In this document: positions 60,808 through 64,000 of the stretch, piece after piece
Position numbering within the stretch: position 1 is the first letter of the stretch
Layout: each line of letters opens with the position of its first letter
From: Chamaelirium japonicum
Lineage: Eukaryota; Streptophyta; Magnoliopsida; Liliales; Melanthiaceae
NCBI GenBank assembly: GCA_947650365.1
Contig: OX393549.1
Coordinates: 32,473,126-32,537,125, forward strand
Direction: 5' to 3'
Length of the DNA stretch: 64,000 bases
Translations under genes and position numbers: made by a program
Notes under the pieces: generated by a model
Told to the model about the DNA's origin: nothing
The model's input: the letters and a program-made list of their open reading frames with translations, nothing else
Database searches by the model: none

Positions 60808-61280
60808 TTTTAGTCCCTCCAGGGTTATCTTAGATGGATAATTGTGTTTTTTTTGTTTTTGTTTTGGGTGCATGCTCTTTTATATACTCAAGAGCATTGG
60901 TGTTTTGGTTTGAACTTTTCTAAATGTTTGCTATGGATCATATCATGTATTTTGCTGCAATATCAGGTTTTGGTTTGTGGGTGAAGAGTTTGGTAGTCTT
61001 CAATGCATTCCTCTCCTTCTGCTTGTTATTACTGATTATAGATCGAATCATCGAGCGTTTAGTATTTGATTTCAGTGGCAGTGCAATGTGTGGATGATGT
61101 TGGATTTTCTTGTGTTCAAAAACCGATCATCCAATCCAATCCAAACCGACTTTAATTGGATTGGATAGGATTCCAGTCTCAATCGGTTTGGATCGGATTG
61201 CAAATTCTCAAAACCGACCTAGGTTGGATCGGTTTGGGTTTTGCCTAAATAGATCGGTTTCGAACCGATGCACACCCCTA
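60808..61280. other. Tubulin 3' region and partial hAT-like element
   Basis: The 3' untranslated region of tubulin probably occupies the first few hundred bases. At 61110-61280, CCGATC/GATCGG-rich sequence ends in GATGCACACCCCTA, which reads TAGGGGTGTGCATC in reverse, a typical hAT-like end. The opposite end is not found. Confidence 0.45.
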
Positions 61281-61336
61281 GTGTGGGGGATGAGCTTTGG
61301 TGGTTACAAGTCCAACGGTGACACCATCGGTAACCA

Positions 61337-61537
61337 GCTACGTTATTTTTGAGGTTTCGTAACATTGGGGGTGGTAGGGGGCATTGTTTGCGTTGTCCCG
61401 GTGAAGCAGTATGGCTCTTATACAACAAATTTACCGATATGTTATTTTCGAGGCTTCGTATCATTGGGGCGGTAGGGGTCATTGTTTGCATTGTCGATGA
61501 AGCAGTATGGTTCTTATACAATGAATTTATGATGGGT
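61337..61537. repeat. Tandem duplication, unit about 100 bp
   Basis: Two copies share TACGTTATTTTTGAGG/TATGTTATTTTCGAGG starts, a GCATTGTTTGC(G/A)TTGTC core, GAAGCAGTATGG(C/T)TCTTATACAA and an ATTTA end. Confidence 0.75.
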
Positions 61538-62021
61538 TTTTAGCTATTTTCTTGATGAAATGTTGTGATTTGAAATTGGCTTGAGTTTTATTGGAATAAA
61601 AAGAATCCTAATGGTCTTGAAATGGACTGAAAATTGGGCAATTCTGTCAAGGAAAAATTGGTTCAGAGTCATCAAAAAGAGATTGAATCCTAGCTTACAA
61701 TGTCATAAAAATTATTTTATTTTCATGGGTGAATGAAACCTTGTGTAAATTTAGTCCCATATCTACGATCCCTTATCCCCCCTTTCTCTTGATCATCAAA
61801 ATCTATGTACTCAGTAGGATGATCACCAAAGCCACTGCGACAGCCGCAATAATTCGATTAGCACAAAAGAGGATATTCACAGGGGTCACACCTATATTTT
61901 GCCGACGATACTATCATCTTTTGCAAAGCGGAACATACTCAAAAATCTGAAGACATTAGCTTTATGTGTCATCTACACTTCAGACAGCTGCCTAACAAAA
62001 TATTCAGTTTTCAAGTTGGCA
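61538..62021. other. Intergenic between tubulin and the PPR gene
   Basis: No gene is recognised. The flanking genes converge here, so both 3' ends probably lie in or near this stretch. Confidence 0.5.
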
Positions 62022-64000
62022 TCAAGGCCATAGATTCCTAACCTCGATCGAACTGCGTCCCGGTGCTTTCGTTAGACCTCTTTCCATCACCATTCTCCTC
62101 ACAGTTTCCGCATCTTCCCACCTCCCAACTGCGGCGTAAATGTTCCCCAGCATCACATAATTCCCGGTGTTCCCCGGCTCTATCACGAACAGATGCTTCG
62201 CCGCCAGTTCCCCTAGCCGGACGTTCTCATGTGTCACACAAGCACCCAGTAAAGCCCCCCACACGGCGTGGTTGGCCTCAAATGGCATCGTTCTGATCAG
62301 CCCGTGCGCTTCCTCGAGCCGGCCTGCGCGACCAAGGAGATCAACGATGCACGCGTAGTGATCAATGTTCGGTTTCAAGTGACGGGACTTGACTATTCTG
62401 CCGAAGATGTCCAAGCCCTCATCCACCAATCCGGCATGGCTGCAGGAATACAGCACTGAAGTGAAAGTGACCTCGTTCGGCTCAATCCCGGACTCCACCA
62501 TCTGATCAAGCAGTCTGATCACGCTCCTTGCATCCCCATGCATTCCATATCTCGCTATAAGCGCGCTCCACGACACAACGTCCTTCATGGGTAGTGCATC
62601 AAAGAGCTCGCGAGTGATTTCCAGACACCCAGCCCTTGCATAGACATCCATCAAGCTGGTGGTTGCTTCAATGCTTCGAAGGAATCCGATCCTTGTCAGG
62701 TAACAGTGTATGTTCTTGGCTTGCCTCAAGTCTGCAGAGTCCCCGTAGGCAGGGAGGACACTTGACATTGTAGCCACATCAGGAGGTATAGCCTCTGCAA
62801 GCATTAGTTTGAAATGTTCTATTGCTTCTTTTACTTGCCCATTTCGGGTGTACGATGATACGACTGCGTTCCATGTCGCTGTTCTTCTCGAACATGTAGC
62901 AAACACTTGCAATCCCAAATCCATGCTACCACATTTGGCATACATGTCGATAAGCGCAGTCTCCACAATGATATTCGAATCGAGCCAGAGCCGGATGCAT
63001 GACCCATGAATACACTTGCCATGATCTATATAAGGGACACCAATGCAAGCAGAGAGCAGTGAGGACATCGTCACCCAATTGGGCCTGATGCCTGATGCCT
63101 GCATCTGATGAGAAAGTGCAATTGCTTCTCGACGAAATCCATTCAATGCGTACCCTCCGATCATCGATGTCCATGTTACGACATCCCTTCCCCACATCCC
63201 ATCATCAAATACTCTCCTTGCCTCCTCCAAGCTCCCACACTTGGAGTACATGTCGACCAAAGAGTTCCTGACGGGCGTATGCATTTCGAGCCCCTTCTCC
63301 TTCACCAACTCATGGACCAGTCTCCCCCTCTCCAAGTCCTCCCGCTGGGCACACGCCGGCAACACAGACACCACGGTGGCCTGATCCACCTCCATGCCGG
63401 CAGCGATCATCTGATCAAAAATCGTCAAGGCTTCTGTAGGACACCCATTTTGGAAGAGACCCGCGATCATGGTGTTCCAAGAGATGATGGACCGGTTGCC
63501 CATCAGATCGAACACCCTCATCGCCGCTTCTTTCTGGGCGCAGTTCATGTACATAGCGATCAGGGAGTTCTGCACGATCTCATTCGACCCGAACCCGGAA
63601 GCCAACGCTCTGCGATGGATTTGAGTACCCGTTTGGAGCAGCGACAGGTTACCGCAGGCCTTGAGGGCGAAAGGGTAGGTGAAGTTGTCGGGGTCGCGTC
63701 CGGAGGAGACCATTTGGGAAAAGAGGAGGAGGGCGTCGCGGTGGAGGCCGCTCTGGACGTGGCCTCTGATGAGGGTGTTCCAGAGGAATTGGGTCTTTTG
63801 GGGGATTTTGTCGAACAGGTGGCGGGCGTCGGATGGGTGGCCGGAGAGAGAGTACATAGCAGCGAGTTTGATTGGCAGGAGAGGGGTGGCGTGGTGGAGG
63901 AGGAGGCCGGAGGAGATGATGAGAGCGTGGAGTTGCTTGCCGGCGGCGAGGGATCCGGCTCGGGTGCAGGTCTGGAGAAAGGAAGCGCATTGGGTTGGGG
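62022..64000 (-). CDS. Pentatricopeptide repeat protein, PLS class with E motif (5' end outside window)
   Basis: The open frame runs from the right edge (first full codon at 63998) to the stop at 62022-62024, at least 658 residues without an intron, as is usual for the family. PPR units of 31-36 residues run throughout, with repeated signatures such as NTMIAGLFQNG, NSLVDMYSKCGSLEEARRVFD, TWTSMIGGYALNG and DHYACIVDLLGRAGRLEEA. It ends with an E-type motif (GNYVMLGNIYAAVGRWEDAE...KAPGRSSIEV), has no DYW deaminase domain, and stops soon after. The frame stays open upstream of the first internal ATG (63857) with PPR-like sequence (LQTCTRAGSLAAGKQLHALI), so that ATG is not the start. Such proteins bind organelle RNA for editing or processing. 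From memory, the layout resembles Arabidopsis At5g39350. Its RNA target cannot be read here. Confidence 0.95.
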   Translation of the reverse strand, partial: PTQCASFLQTCTRAGSLAAGKQLHALIISSGLLLHHATPLLPIKLAAMYSLSGHPSDARHLFDKIPQKTQFLWNTLIRGHVQSGLHRDALLLFSQMVSSGRDPDNFTYPFALKACGNLSLLQTGTQIHRRALASGFGSNEIVQNSLIAMYMNCAQKEAAMRVFDLMGNRSIISWNTMIAGLFQNGCPTEALTIFDQMIAAGMEVDQATVVSVLPACAQREDLERGRLVHELVKEKGLEMHTPVRNSLVDMYSKCGSLEEARRVFDDGMWGRDVVTWTSMIGGYALNGFRREAIALSHQMQASGIRPNWVTMSSLLSACIGVPYIDHGKCIHGSCIRLWLDSNIIVETALIDMYAKCGSMDLGLQVFATCSRRTATWNAVVSSYTRNGQVKEAIEHFKLMLAEAIPPDVATMSSVLPAYGDSADLRQAKNIHCYLTRIGFLRSIEATTSLMDVYARAGCLEITRELFDALPMKDVVSWSALIARYGMHGDARSVIRLLDQMVESGIEPNEVTFTSVLYSCSHAGLVDEGLDIFGRIVKSRHLKPNIDHYACIVDLLGRAGRLEEAHGLIRTMPFEANHAVWGALLGACVTHENVRLGELAAKHLFVIEPGNTGNYVMLGNIYAAVGRWEDAETVRRMVMERGLTKAPGRSSIEVRNLWP

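Noticed and set aside
60127..60873. 248-codon open frame antisense to tubulin exon 3
   Set aside because: Same reason: a mirror of the conserved sense exon.

Overview
This is nuclear DNA from a flowering plant. The introns are plant-like with GT/AG borders, and the coding exons are plant tubulin, SRP-receptor, P450 and PPR genes. The repeats are typical plant hAT, Helitron, Copia, LINE and SINE types. The very GC-rich first exons of the P450, tubulin and PPR genes, set in AT-rich surroundings, lean towards a monocot. No finer placement can be made from the sequence alone.

Four host genes are supported. (1) 7563-10503 (+): a two-exon CYP76-type cytochrome P450, complete in every motif but broken by one extra C in a C-run in exon 1. 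(2) 11874-21624 (-): the alpha subunit of the signal recognition particle receptor, with nine coding exons that join in frame to 626 residues; intron 1 is 6.4 kb and full of repeats. (3) 56648-60807 (+): beta-tubulin, three exons of 394, 270 and 677 nt giving 446 residues. (4) 62022 to the right edge (-): a PLS/E-type pentatricopeptide repeat protein whose N-terminus lies outside the window. These are unrelated housekeeping and specialised genes; no operon or pathway links them.

The rest is mostly mobile DNA. Region by region: 1-7500 holds a minisatellite, three loci of a GGGTC-rich hAT-type element (two with exact 8-bp target duplications), a LINE tail, an old Copia-type LTR with primer-binding site, and a small Helitron. 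7.5-22 kb holds the P450 and SRP-receptor genes with MITEs, a SINE and fold-back elements in their introns. 22.3-29.5 kb is a head-to-tail array of three non-autonomous Helitrons; the middle one carries broken pieces of an aldo-keto reductase gene, a cinnamoyl-CoA-reductase-like gene and an unidentified spliced gene. 29.5-40 kb holds further Helitron and hAT copies, some nested, a reversed Helitron, and tandem duplications. 40.2-47.5 kb is an apparently intact, very young Copia retrotransposon (one intact polyprotein frame, nearly identical LTRs, perfect TSD) sitting inside a hAT element that itself sits inside an older repeat. 47.9-52.3 kb is a run of MITE-like elements, and 52.3-55.5 kb a decayed LINE on the minus strand.

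The strongest leads are the Helitron array with captured reductase fragments, the three-level nesting around the young Copia, the P450 frameshift, and a 1.2-kb TIR element whose interior is an array of palindromic repeats.
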